A DNA stretch of 64,000 nucleotides from Gymnodinialimonas ceratoperidinii (lineage in GTDB: Bacteria; Pseudomonadota; Alphaproteobacteria; Rhodobacterales; Rhodobacteraceae), in the NCBI RefSeq assembly GCF_019297855.1, contig NZ_CP079194.1, positions 124,001 through 188,000 of the forward strand, written 5' to 3'. Positions 46,501 to 54,447 of this stretch are shown here, piece by piece (position 1 is the stretch's first letter; each line of letters begins with the position of its first letter). The notes beneath the pieces were generated by a model. It was given only the letters and a program-made list of their open reading frames with translations, searched no databases and was not told where the DNA came from. The translations under genes and the position numbers were made by a program.

Positions 46501-47053
46501 GTCGGAAAAGGTCGATCTGGAGGAGGCGATCGCCAAGCTTCGGACCGGCATCAACTCTCTCAACAAGGAGGGGCGCGAGCGGCTTCTGAAGGCCTTCGAC
46601 GAGGTGAACGCCAACTTCTCGCGGCTCTTCACGCACCTTTTCGGGGGCGGTGAGGCGCGGCTGGTGCTGGTGGAATCAGACGATCCGCTGGAGGCTGGCC
46701 TGGAGATCCTCTGCCAGCCGCCGGGCAAGAAACTCTCGACTCTCTCGCTGCTTTCGGGGGGCGAGCAGACCCTCACGGCGCTGGCGCTGATCTTCGGGGT
46801 CTTCCTCGCCAACCCGGCGCCGATCTGCGTGCTGGACGAGGTCGACGCGCCGCTGGACGACGCCAACGTGACCCGCTTCTGTGACATGCTGGACGAGATG
46901 ACCCGGATGACCGACACGCGGTTCCTGACGATCACCCACCACGCGGTCACGATGGCCCGGATGGACCGGCTCTTCGGGGTCACGATGGGGGAGCAGGGGG
47001 TGTCTCAGCTGGTCTCGGTGGACCTGAAGGCGGCGGAGACTCTGGTGGCTTGA
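43598..47053 (+). CDS. smc: Chromosome segregation ATPase SMC
   Basis: A 1151-residue SMC protein organising the chromosome. Walker A GPNGCGKS (31-38) lies in the N-terminal head, followed by long coiled coils (about 160-500 and 650-1000), the globular hinge (about 510-640), and the C-terminal head with the signature LSGGEQ (1052-1057) and Walker B VLDEVDAPLDDAN. Length is full. The start is GTG. ScpA and ScpB are not in the window. Confidence 0.97.
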   Translation: MRFTKLRLNGFKSFVDPTDLVIADGLTGVVGPNGCGKSNLLEALRWVMGENRPTAMRGSGMEDVIFGGAATRNARNFAEVSLQIDNTDRLAPAGFNDEDQIDIIRRITRDAGSAYKLNGKDVRARDVSMLFADASTGAHSPALVRQGQISELINARPKARRRVLEEAAGISGLYQRRHEAELKLKGAEANLARTDDVLEQLSGQITTLARQAKQASRYREIGSELRLAEGMLLFVRWRDADAARLRAEEALRAGLASAAQAEAAAMEAVRAREAAEEALPPLREEDTVAAAILQRLMVERDSLQAEADRAAAAVETLSNRITQIDKDREREEALNADAGETVARLQDERADLQRTQKSQDARLNDARDAVTDARSVLAGQEAELSDLTEQSAALAARYQAIERRMGEAEKAVTRNTADAQAAEKAARDAADRLQTLKREAEDAEAALARATDLAARAEETLLETEAARAEVQVKETEARSARSEAEGRAGTLEAEVTALARVLERDRGDGDQVLDEIKVAPGFEAAIGAALSDDLKAARAPEAGATGWTDLPGYDTSAALPEGAQPAAEVAQAPAVLGRRLSQVGIIDAADGARLQPELQPGQRLVSREGDLWRWDGFAVAAADAVSTAARRLEQANRLSELEDERLRAREKADAAKAAHDTLAQRLAQLTEADKAARAARRDAETQLSQASRAAARAEADQSVLDGKLETLRLTASRHAEEADTARAELTRAQDARAELDDLDAVRGRLADVKTTVEAARMTMLAKRAAFDEVKRDGEDRVSRIAKIGTEITNWQNRLTNAASRLAELEKRRGEAETALIDARQKPGEIAMRREQLVIQIDEAESRKAASAQALSEGETNLRAASGSERDTERAASEAREARAAAEARRDAAMEAVQAAADRISEEQELTPEALRESLGDLPDPMPSADRIEQDVMRLRRQRDALGAVNLRAEEDAREVREEHETLASEKVDLEEAIAKLRTGINSLNKEGRERLLKAFDEVNANFSRLFTHLFGGGEARLVLVESDDPLEAGLEILCQPPGKKLSTLSLLSGGEQTLTALALIFGVFLANPAPICVLDEVDAPLDDANVTRFCDMLDEMTRMTDTRFLTITHHAVTMARMDRLFGVTMGEQGVSQLVSVDLKAAETLVA

Positions 47054-47196
47054 TCCTGGGTGCTCAAGCTTGAGCAGGGGAGTAAGTGGTTGTTTTTGTT
47101 GTTTTTTTTGGCTTATTAAGGTTTGAGCGGGTGAATTTGCGGCGGGTTACTGGGGTTTGAGGGTTTGAAGTAGCGGCAGCCACATAGGCTGTGCGA

Positions 47197-48564
47197 CTAT
47201 TGCGTTACCATTCCCCCGTATACTTTCGACACTTCGCTTTCCCATGCGCGGTCAAACCAAGTTGCATTCTTCTTGACCTGCTGTTTGATCTCTGGGCTTT
47301 CCATAATGTCAGCAGCCTTGTGCGCGTACCTGATAAAGTTGCGCCTTTTACCCGCGTGGGTATACCGACTGCGCAGTTCGCGCTGGTAGACCTCAAACGA
47401 TGGGACGTCCTTAGCTTTAGCGGCCACAAGCTTCGCGTGGATACCTCGCCGCATCTTGCCTAGGTACGCGGCCAGCGAAGAGGGGCGTATCAAAGTGTTC
47501 GTGCCATCGAATGTGAAGCCAAGGTATTGAATGGGCTTGCTGGATGTAAGTACGCCAGCTTTGAATACAGCCGTCTCTGTCTTTTTCACCGATACTTTCA
47601 GTTTGAATTCTGCGAGCATAGCTTCCACTGATGCAACGACGTCAGTTGCTCTGCTGCCTAACGGAAGAACAACCGCTATGTCGTCTGAGTAACGACGATA
47701 TGATCCGCCTCGCTCTTTGCACCAAGCGACCATCATCTTATCGAAGGTGCGAAGGTAAATGTTCGCATACAGGCCGGACACGGGTGTCCCTTGCGGAATG
47801 CCAAACCGCTGATCGTGCGTTCTGATCAATCCATTCTTTCGTCCTTGAACGTGGGTAACGTAATCGCGCGGTGTGCAAACTCGACCATTACCTTTTCGAT
47901 TTCGTCCAAGTCGTGCATCAAGGTCGACTGTCTCAACCCAAGAATAGCGAGTAACGTTTTTCCAAACTGTACCGTGATGCCCTTCTAGTCTGGTTGCTCC
48001 AATTAACCCCGCGACTTCATCACGGAGAAGCAGGTGATCTAGGTTGTCGAAGAAGCCTGAAATGTCCATGGCAACAACAATGCAATTACCATGGTCAACG
48101 ATTTCGTCGAATAACGACTTCGCGTGATGAATATTCGTGCCACCACCTTTGCGGTACGCGAGGACATTGCCTGCCGTGCCGTCCTCAGCGAGTGCACGCT
48201 CATAGAAGTCATTTAGGTGGGTTGCATAGGCTTGGAGGTAAGCTGCGTCCTCATGTCCAGCAAACCGGATGGGACGTGGTTTTTGCACGGCCGTGCGCTC
48301 AAAGTCGCCGGTCACGTCTCGCTTCCAGTTGCCATCATCATCTTTGACGCGCACGTACCGTCGCGCGAGATCAGTGTAGCCAAGCAAAGGCCAAAATCGG
48401 TGCACATCCTTCTCCTGCGAGAAGTCGAACTCCCGCTCAACATCGCTATCACGCAACGGCAGGTCGAAGTGCTTGTAGCGCCGCTCTTTAGAAACGGATC
48501 GCAGTACAAAGTCGTCGGTTGAAGGATCAAACTCGTTTTCAGATGGTAGGTAAAACCCGGGCAT
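47197..48564 (-). CDS. Drt2-like antiviral reverse transcriptase (DRT type 2, UG2 group)
   Basis: 455 residues. Motif A (AMDISGFFDNLDH, D167), motif B (GIPQGTPVSGLYANIYL, 255-271), motif C (RYSDD, catalytic D294 and D295) and QYLGFTFDG (346-354) form a complete RT palm. The N-terminal YKHFDLPLR start and the C-terminal RSRYTHAGKRRNFIRYAHKAADIM region resemble Drt2 proteins, which use an upstream ncRNA as rolling-circle template and defend against phage. No Cas, retron msr-msd or accessory enzyme is adjacent. The DNA is more A+T-rich than the neighbours, which suggests horizontal origin. Other UG-group RTs are the alternative. Confidence 0.8.
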   Translation of the reverse strand: MPGFYLPSENEFDPSTDDFVLRSVSKERRYKHFDLPLRDSDVEREFDFSQEKDVHRFWPLLGYTDLARRYVRVKDDDGNWKRDVTGDFERTAVQKPRPIRFAGHEDAAYLQAYATHLNDFYERALAEDGTAGNVLAYRKGGGTNIHHAKSLFDEIVDHGNCIVVAMDISGFFDNLDHLLLRDEVAGLIGATRLEGHHGTVWKNVTRYSWVETVDLDARLGRNRKGNGRVCTPRDYVTHVQGRKNGLIRTHDQRFGIPQGTPVSGLYANIYLRTFDKMMVAWCKERGGSYRRYSDDIAVVLPLGSRATDVVASVEAMLAEFKLKVSVKKTETAVFKAGVLTSSKPIQYLGFTFDGTNTLIRPSSLAAYLGKMRRGIHAKLVAAKAKDVPSFEVYQRELRSRYTHAGKRRNFIRYAHKAADIMESPEIKQQVKKNATWFDRAWESEVSKVYGGMVTQ

Positions 48565-48593
48565 AAATGAATTCCGTTCTTCAAATGCCCGGG
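48556..48593 (-). promoter_or_regulatory. Inverted repeat overlapping the RT start codon
   Basis: CCCGGGCAT (minus strand, 48593-48585) pairs with ATGCCCGGG (48564-48556) around a 20-base loop. The second arm contains the ATG and the next two codons, followed by TTTT. It could hide the start codon or mark the 3' end of an upstream structured RNA. Confidence 0.6.
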
Positions 48594-48938
48594 CTATTTG
48601 ACCTAGCTCCCATCAACAAATGCAAATGCATTCTCCGGTACGAGTTTACCTAGCGTGGTATAGTATAACCACATTGTGCATGGAAGGATGCGACATGAAT
48701 TGGATCACGCCGACCCGCCTGCCGCGCGCGCAGAAGATAGCGCTTGCGGTCCTTAACACTGGTCATCCGGGCCCATGGTATCCCGGGGCAAGTTGTAGGT
48801 GGGGGCTGCAATGAATAGCTTCAAGTCTGGAATTGAAATAAATTCGTCTGCACTGCTGTTTCTCAATTCCTCGTCTATTTGGCGGCGCGAAAACAGCCCA
48901 TCGACGGGCCGCGGTGCGGCGAGCCAACGGTTGTTTCA
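48594..48938 (-). ncRNA. Candidate template ncRNA of the Drt2-like system
   Basis: About 345 bases between a weak -10-like TATAAA (minus strand, 48950-48945) and the RT start hairpin, with no conserved gene. It can form GC-rich hairpins (for example CCGGG...CCCGG, 48767-48786). The minus strand is stop-free from 48820 to 48653, and the plus strand has an open frame from 48620 to 48811. DRT2 families carry their template RNA in exactly this position. Boundaries and function are inference; no RNA family was matched. The rest to 49138 holds GC-rich hairpins and no supported gene. Confidence 0.4.
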
Positions 48939-49138
48939 AGGCGCTTTATAGTAGCCAAGCACATTCCACAGAACGAATGACGCACCAAGACTAACCAAAT
49001 CGCCGTGCCGGGGGGCGGCCCGGCGATGGGCAGCGCGCTGGCGCGCTTGATTCTGCCCGGGTGTGTTGATTGCGGCGTTTCGTGTCTGGGCCGAGGCCCG
49101 GTTTACGGGTGGAGGGTTTCTCGCATCCTACGGGGCGA

Positions 49139-49984
49139 TTAGCGCTGCCTGCTGCCGAACTGATCCTCCACCGCGTCCATAATATCCTCCATCAACGGCC
49201 CCGTCGCCTCTGGCCCGGTGAACCGGAGCGACCAGCCGTCGGGCGTCCTCTCTCGTCTTATGTGCAGTTTCGACCGCACCTGCGCCATGCGGCGGGGGCG
49301 GCCTTCGCGGTAGAGGGACTTGCGTGGGGTGCGGGCTGTCTCTTCGGCCTCCAACAGGATCGGCAGGATCGTCTTCCATTGGGCGTCGGGGGATTTCTGT
49401 TTGGAGGTGCGAAGGGCTGTCGTGATCAACGGGCCGAGGTCGGCGCGCAGGGCGAAGGCGATGCGGGTGATCTGGTTCTGGCTGAGGGTCTCGGGCGCGG
49501 TCAGCAGGTGGTCGCCGATCTCGGACACGACCTCGGCCATGGCGCGGATGCGGGCGCGGCGGTGGCGGTCCAGCGTGCGGTAGAGGCTGTCGGTGGCGGC
49601 ATCGAGCGTGGGGAAGAGGCCCTCGGCCACGGACTCGGTGACAAGGCGGCCCTTCTCCCACGGGGAAATGGCGGCGCGGATCTCATTCTCGGACACCATG
49701 CGGGTCATGGCCTCGGCGATGTCGGAGGGGTCACGGATGAAGGCGGGAATGGTGGTGTGGCCGAGCGCCCGGGTGGCGGTGAGGCGGCGCAGGCCGGAGA
49801 TCAGGCCATAGGGCGCGTCAGAGGCGGTGCGCTTGCGCCAGACCTCGATCGGGTGGGTGAGGCCGAGGGACGCGATGGAGGCTTGCAGCTCGGCCAGGGC
49901 AGAGGGCGCGAGGGAGATGCGGTCCCGGGGGAGGGCATCGGCGTCGATATCGGAGAGGGGGAGGGTATGGATGGTGGGGGTCAT
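49139..49984 (-). CDS. Orphan ParB/Spo0J-like nuclease-domain protein
   Basis: A 281-residue protein with an N-terminal ParB domain (LPLSDIDADALPRDRISL; YGLISGLRRLTATRALG as box II-like) and a central helix-turn-helix region. It lacks a partner parA and any parS site was not seen. Such orphan ParB-like proteins occur in many Rhodobacterales chromosomes and plasmids; function is unclear. The C-terminal part is basic and may bind DNA. It lies next to the RT region. Confidence 0.82.
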   Translation of the reverse strand: MTPTIHTLPLSDIDADALPRDRISLAPSALAELQASIASLGLTHPIEVWRKRTASDAPYGLISGLRRLTATRALGHTTIPAFIRDPSDIAEAMTRMVSENEIRAAISPWEKGRLVTESVAEGLFPTLDAATDSLYRTLDRHRRARIRAMAEVVSEIGDHLLTAPETLSQNQITRIAFALRADLGPLITTALRTSKQKSPDAQWKTILPILLEAEETARTPRKSLYREGRPRRMAQVRSKLHIRRERTPDGWSLRFTGPEATGPLMEDIMDAVEDQFGSRQR

Positions 49985-50071
49985 GGGCGTATCCTGCCGG
50001 TTGAAAGAGGGCAGGATACGCCGGGGTGTGGGGGTGTTGCGCGCGGGGGCCGTGGTGCGCGCGGTGGTCCT

Positions 50072-51244
50072 TTACAAAGCGTTAAGAAGCGCGGTGGTCG
50101 GCCAGGCGTCGGCGGGCATGCCGAGGCGGCGTTGCTCCTCTCGGACGGCGGCGCGGGTGCCGGAGCCGAGGATGCCGTCGATCTCGCCCACGTCATGGCC
50201 ACGGGCGGCGAGGGCCTGCTGCAAGCGCCGCATCTGGTCGCCGTTCAGGCCGGGCTCGGGGTTGCCGGCGTCAAAGACGGGCGCGCCCTCGAGGCGGGTG
50301 GCGAAATAGGCGGCGGTGAGCACGTAGGTGAAGCTCTGGTTCCACTCGAACAGGACGCTGAAGTTCGGGTAGGCGAGGAAGGCGGGCCCGTTGCGGCCCT
50401 GGGGCAGGACGACGGAGGTCTGGGCGTTGCGCATCGGCAGCGCGCCGGAGCGGCCGGCGACGCCGTCGGCCTCCCACTCTGCGACGGTGCGGGTGGTGTG
50501 GATGCCGGTCTGATACCAGTCGAGGTCCTGGGGCACGGTGATCTCGACCAGCCAGGGCTCGTTCGGGCGCCAGCCAAGGGACGAGAGGATATTGGCGCCG
50601 GACATCAGCGCATCGGGGGCGGAGGTTTGCAGCGAGACGCGGCCGTCGCCGTCGCCGTCGATGCCGTGGGCGACGATATCCTCGGGGAGCATCTGGACCA
50701 TGCCGATCTCTCCGGCCCAGGCGCCCTGAGTGTTGACCGGGTCGAAGTTGCCCTGCTCGTAGAGTTCCAGCGCGCCGAAGACCTCGGGGCGGAACAGCTC
50801 GGGGCGACGGCAGTCGTGGGCCAGCGTCACGATGCTGTCGAGGGTGTTGTAGTCGCCTTGAAAGGCGCCGTAGTCGGTCTCGAACGCCCAGAAGGCCAGC
50901 AGGATCCCGCGCGAGACGCCGAAGCGCTGCTCGATAGCGTTGAAGGTGGCGGCCTGACGTTCGGCGTTGCGGCGGCCGGCGTCCATGCGGTTCTGGCTGA
51001 TCAGGCGGCGGGCGAAATCGGTGAAGGGCACGGTGAAGATGCCTTGGCGGCGGTCGGCATCCAGCGCGCGCTGGTAGTAGCTGGCGTGGCGGAAGAAGCC
51101 GTCGATCGCCTCCTGGCTGTGACCGCGCTCGGCCGCTTCGGCGCGCAGACCCTGCACGAACTGGCCGAAATCACCGCCACATTGCTGCGCTTGAGCGGCG
51201 GTGCCGAGGGTCAGGGACAAGAAGAGAGGAGCAAGGATGCGCAT
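50072..51244 (-). CDS. Lytic murein transglycosylase (MltB-like, SLT_2) with peptidoglycan-binding domain
   Basis: 390 residues. A signal peptide (MRILAPLFLSLTLGTAAQAQ) precedes the SLT_2 catalytic domain (about 25-300, catalytic Glu122 in AFWAFETDYG) and a C-terminal PG_binding_1 domain (MRRLQQALAARGHDVGEIDG; about 325-390). It cleaves glycan strands to anhydromuropeptides in the periplasm. The ATG at 51244 was chosen for the signal peptide. Confidence 0.93.
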   Translation of the reverse strand: MRILAPLFLSLTLGTAAQAQQCGGDFGQFVQGLRAEAAERGHSQEAIDGFFRHASYYQRALDADRRQGIFTVPFTDFARRLISQNRMDAGRRNAERQAATFNAIEQRFGVSRGILLAFWAFETDYGAFQGDYNTLDSIVTLAHDCRRPELFRPEVFGALELYEQGNFDPVNTQGAWAGEIGMVQMLPEDIVAHGIDGDGDGRVSLQTSAPDALMSGANILSSLGWRPNEPWLVEITVPQDLDWYQTGIHTTRTVAEWEADGVAGRSGALPMRNAQTSVVLPQGRNGPAFLAYPNFSVLFEWNQSFTYVLTAAYFATRLEGAPVFDAGNPEPGLNGDQMRRLQQALAARGHDVGEIDGILGSGTRAAVREEQRRLGMPADAWPTTALLNAL

Positions 51245-51329
51245 GGGAAATGGCCTGTTGGTTATGGAGTTACGAAGAAGATACATCGCCCGCGATGCGC
51301 GGCAAGGGGTGTTGGGGAAAAGGGTGCGC

Positions 51330-51530
51330 AGTATTCGCTGACGCCCTTCCCGGCGAAGATCTTCGCGCGGATCTTGGCGATGCGGTTGTGACGGGTCTCG
51401 GGCTTCTTGGCGCTGGAGAAGGTGATCACGTAGCTACTTTACCGCACTGGGGTCAGGGCGTGGAATGCTTCGGCCAGCGGCGGGTCATGATCCAGCGTGG
51501 CGAGGAGTTCTTCCGATAGGTCGGGGGCGG
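51330..51530 (-). pseudogene. Remnant of a YdeI/OmpD-associated family gene
   Basis: About 67 codons of the C-terminal YdeI-type segment: PDLSEELLATLDHDPPLAEA, then ALTPVR, a TAA stop at 51441-51439, and in the same frame SSYVITFSSAKKPETRHNRI. The stop most simply replaces a CAA (Gln) codon. The N-terminal half of the family (over 100 residues) is missing. Between the transglycosylase and the ABC operon no other gene is supported. Confidence 0.6.
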
Positions 51531-51635
51531 CGGTGTTCTTCTGAGAACTTTGCCCGCATCTGCGTGTGTTCGGTCCGGACTTCTCCAGCACGCTGTCCGG
51601 GTCCTTCAAAGGCGCGGGGTCGAAGCAGCAGTGTC

Positions 51636-52601
51636 TTACATCAAATCTGACAATTCCGACGCTCGCCAGCACGCGGACTCGTGATTTCGCGCGATTTTGG
51701 TCCAAGCAGGATCCTCGGACCGGCATCGATCAATGGCCACAGGACAGCGTGTATGGAAACGGCACCCTGACGGCGGATTGGCGGGACTGGGAATGTCGCC
51801 TTTCAACAGAATGCGCTGTCGCTGCTTTTCCACCGCCGGGTCAGGCACCGGAATGGCGCTGAGCAGGGCACGGGAATAGGCGTGACGCGGATTGGTGAAT
51901 ATGTCTTTCTTCGCTGCAATCTCAACGACCCGCCCGAGGTACATGACTGCAACCTGGTGCGAGATGTGTTTCAGTGCGCCCAGATCGTGCGCGATGAACA
52001 GGTAAGTCAGCCCGAGACGCGCTTGCAGATCCTCCAACAGCGCAACGATCTGCGCTTGAATTGACACATCGAGCGCCGAGACCGCCTCGTCGCAGACGAT
52101 GATTTCAGGCTCGCAAGCCAAGGCACGGGCAATTCCGACACGCTGCCTTTGACCACCGGAAAACTCGTGCGGGAACCGATGTGCTGCCGATCGCGGCAAG
52201 CCGACAAGGTCAAGAAGTTCATATTTACGCGCTTCGATCGCGGCACGGCCACGGCGCAGCTTGTTGAGACGAACAGGCTCCGCGATGCTCGCCCCGATCG
52301 TCATGCGCGGGTTCAGGCTAGCCGAGGGATCCTGAAAGATCATTTGCACGCGGCGATCACGCACCAATGGCTCGCCATCGATCAAAATTTCACCTCCCGT
52401 CGGGCGCGTCAGGCCCACGACCGCGCGCCCAAGCGTGGACTTGCCGCAGCCGCTTTCCCCCACCAACCCGAGAGTTTGGCCTTTGGGAATGTCCAATGAG
52501 ACGCCGTCCACGGCCCTGATGGCGCCCTTGGAACCCGAGAAGAGACCGGTTGATATCGGGAAATGAACCTTGAGGTCGCGGATTTGGATCAAAGCGGTCA
52601 T
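51636..52601 (-). CDS. Dipeptide/oligopeptide ABC importer ATPase (DppF/OppF type)
   Basis: A 321-residue ATP-binding subunit. Walker A GESGCGKST (48-56), signature EFSGGQRQR, and the C-terminal oligopeptide-specific tail with GCRFHTRCP cysteines that can bind an Fe-S cluster. It pairs with the second ATPase upstream, overlapping it ATGA, to power uptake of peptides or similar small molecules. Confidence 0.92.
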   Translation of the reverse strand: MTALIQIRDLKVHFPISTGLFSGSKGAIRAVDGVSLDIPKGQTLGLVGESGCGKSTLGRAVVGLTRPTGGEILIDGEPLVRDRRVQMIFQDPSASLNPRMTIGASIAEPVRLNKLRRGRAAIEARKYELLDLVGLPRSAAHRFPHEFSGGQRQRVGIARALACEPEIIVCDEAVSALDVSIQAQIVALLEDLQARLGLTYLFIAHDLGALKHISHQVAVMYLGRVVEIAAKKDIFTNPRHAYSRALLSAIPVPDPAVEKQRQRILLKGDIPSPANPPSGCRFHTRCPVAIDRCRSEDPAWTKIARNHESACWRASELSDLM

Positions 52602-53572
52602 GTAGAACTCCCCGCGAAGATGCAGGCTGCGCGGTGATTGGCCCCGCAATTGATCAAGGGGGGCTCCTCAACACGGCATTGAGCAACGGCCAGATCGCAC
52701 CGGGGCGCAAAACTGCATCCTTGAGGCAAGCGCATCACGTCCGGCGGGCTACCCTGGATCGGGCGCAAGGGCCCTTCATCGCTCACGTCCACCCGTGGAA
52801 CTGACCGAAGGAGTGCGCGGGTGTAGGGCATACTGGTCTCCGCGAAGACACCATCAGCCGGCCCAGTTTCGACAACACGGCCGGCGTACATGACCTGCAC
52901 CCGGTCCGCGATCCGCGCCACCACGCCGAGGTCATGGGTCACGAGCATGATCGCCATCCCCATCTCGGCCTGAATCTCCGCCAGCAATTCGAGGATCTGC
53001 GCTTGCACCGTAACGTCCAGCGCAGTGGTCGGCTCGTCCGCGATCAACAACCTTGGTTTGCATGCGATTGCCATTGCGATCCCGACGCGCTGGCGCATGC
53101 CGCCGGAGAATTGATGCGGATAATCGCGGAGCCGTGCCTTGGCTTGCGGGATCCCGACCTGATCCAGCATTTGCGCGGCCAGTTTCTCGGCCTCGGTGCG
53201 GCTCATGCCCAAATGCACCTCGCCCAACTCAGACAGTTGTCGTCCGACGGTCAGCACCGGGTTGAGCGACGTCATCGGGTCTTGAAAGACCATCCCGATA
53301 TCATTGCCCCGCATTTCGCGAAGCTGGTCTTCTGAAAGCGCCGACAGGTCGCGGCCGTCGAAACGCAAGGCGTCCGCGCTGACCTTGGCCGTTCGCTTTG
53401 GAAGCAGCCCGAGGATCGCCAGCGCCGTCACGGATTTACCCGACCCGCTTTCACCGACCACGGCCAATGTCTCGCCCGCAGAGATCGTCAGATCGATCCC
53501 GTTGAGGGCCTTCGCTTCACCACGGTCGGTCGCGAAGGTGACCGCGAGGTTTTTCACATCCAACAGTGCCAT
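52598..53572 (-). CDS. Dipeptide/oligopeptide ABC importer ATPase (DppD/OppD type)
   Basis: 324 residues. Walker [10 protein letters not shown] (40-48), signature QFSGGMRQR, and the C-terminal [12 protein letters not shown] cysteine tail. The ATG at 53572 was chosen; it overlaps the stop of the permease gene upstream (TGATG). It is part of the five-gene importer operon running to 57032. Confidence 0.92.
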   Translation of the reverse strand: MALLDVKNLAVTFATDRGEAKALNGIDLTISAGETLAVVGESGSGKSVTALAILGLLPKRTAKVSADALRFDGRDLSALSEDQLREMRGNDIGMVFQDPMTSLNPVLTVGRQLSELGEVHLGMSRTEAEKLAAQMLDQVGIPQAKARLRDYPHQFSGGMRQRVGIAMAIACKPRLLIADEPTTALDVTVQAQILELLAEIQAEMGMAIMLVTHDLGVVARIADRVQVMYAGRVVETGPADGVFAETSMPYTRALLRSVPRVDVSDEGPLRPIQGSPPDVMRLPQGCSFAPRCDLAVAQCRVEEPPLINCGANHRAACIFAGSST

Positions 53573-54447
53573 CAACCCATCCGCATCTTTGGATCAAGCG
53601 CCGTGCGAAGCCCGTCGCCAACGAGGTTACAGGCGATGACAACGCTTAGGATCGCGATGCCGGGGAACGTGCTGATCCACCATGCACGTTGCAGCATCTG
53701 GCGCCCTTCCGCAGACATTAGCCCCCATTCAGGCGTCGGAGGTTGAGCACCAAGACCAAGGAATGAAAGCCCCGCCCCGATCAGAATCGCGGAGCCGATC
53801 TGCAAGGTTGCCAGAACCACGATCGGCGCATTGGCGTTGATCAGGATGTGGCGTGCCATGATCCTGAAGTGGCTGTTGCCGACCAATCGGGCCGCCTCCA
53901 CGTAGGGTTGCGATTTGATCGAAAGCACCGTGCCGCGCACCAGGCGCGCATAATCCGGCAAGGTCGCGATCCCGACTGCGATCATCATGTTCTGGATCGA
54001 CGCGCCCAGGGCCGCGATGACCACCAATGCCAGCAGGATCGAAGGGAACGCCAGCAAGGCATCGACGAAGCGGGAAATCACCGTATCCACCCAACCGCCG
54101 AAGTAACCCGCAAGCAGGCCGAGGATGACACCGGGGATGCCTCCGAGAAGGACCGCGATCAATCCGATCGAGATCGAGATCCTTGAGCCATATATAACCC
54201 GGCTCAGCACATCTCGCCCCAGCATATCCGTGCCCAACCAATGCTCTGCCGACGGGGCCTGACGCGCCCGCCCCACCAGATCCGCTGGGTCGTAGGGGGC
54301 AAGGACTGGTGCCAAGATCGTCACCAAGATCCAGCCGACCAGAATGAACAAGCCAATCACGGCGCCGGGATGGCTCAGGTATCGCGCGACAGGCAACCGC
54401 CACGACCGCTCGGACATCTCCATTTGATCTAAGGCCTCAGCTTCCAT
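53572..54447 (-). CDS. Dipeptide ABC importer permease (DppC/OppC type)
   Basis: 291 residues of the BPD_transp_1 family: N-terminal OppC_N-type helix (VIGLFILVGWILVTILAPVL), the WLGTDMLGRDVLSRVIYG signature, and the EAA-like loop EAARLVGNSHFRIMARHIL. It forms the inner-membrane channel with the DppB-type protein. It overlaps the DppB-type gene by 11 bases. Confidence 0.92.
   Translation of the reverse strand: MEAEALDQMEMSERSWRLPVARYLSHPGAVIGLFILVGWILVTILAPVLAPYDPADLVGRARQAPSAEHWLGTDMLGRDVLSRVIYGSRISISIGLIAVLLGGIPGVILGLLAGYFGGWVDTVISRFVDALLAFPSILLALVVIAALGASIQNMMIAVGIATLPDYARLVRGTVLSIKSQPYVEAARLVGNSHFRIMARHILINANAPIVVLATLQIGSAILIGAGLSFLGLGAQPPTPEWGLMSAEGRQMLQRAWWISTFPGIAILSVVIACNLVGDGLRTALDPKMRMG

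Noticed and set aside
47197..48564. Retron or group II intron reading of the RT
   Set aside because: No msr-msd pair, intron domain V or maturase X domain was seen, and the protein ends resemble Drt2.
48620..48814. A 64-codon plus-strand open frame as a real small gene (MQMHSP.../MNWITPTRLP...)
   Set aside because: An inner ATG (48695) has an AAGGA site, but no family is known and the frame lies inside the candidate ncRNA; not called as a gene.
49070..51391. A 773-codon plus-strand open frame opposite ParB and the transglycosylase
   Set aside because: Its Gly/Ala/Arg-rich text mirrors two well-supported minus-strand genes; it has no domain and no ribosome site.
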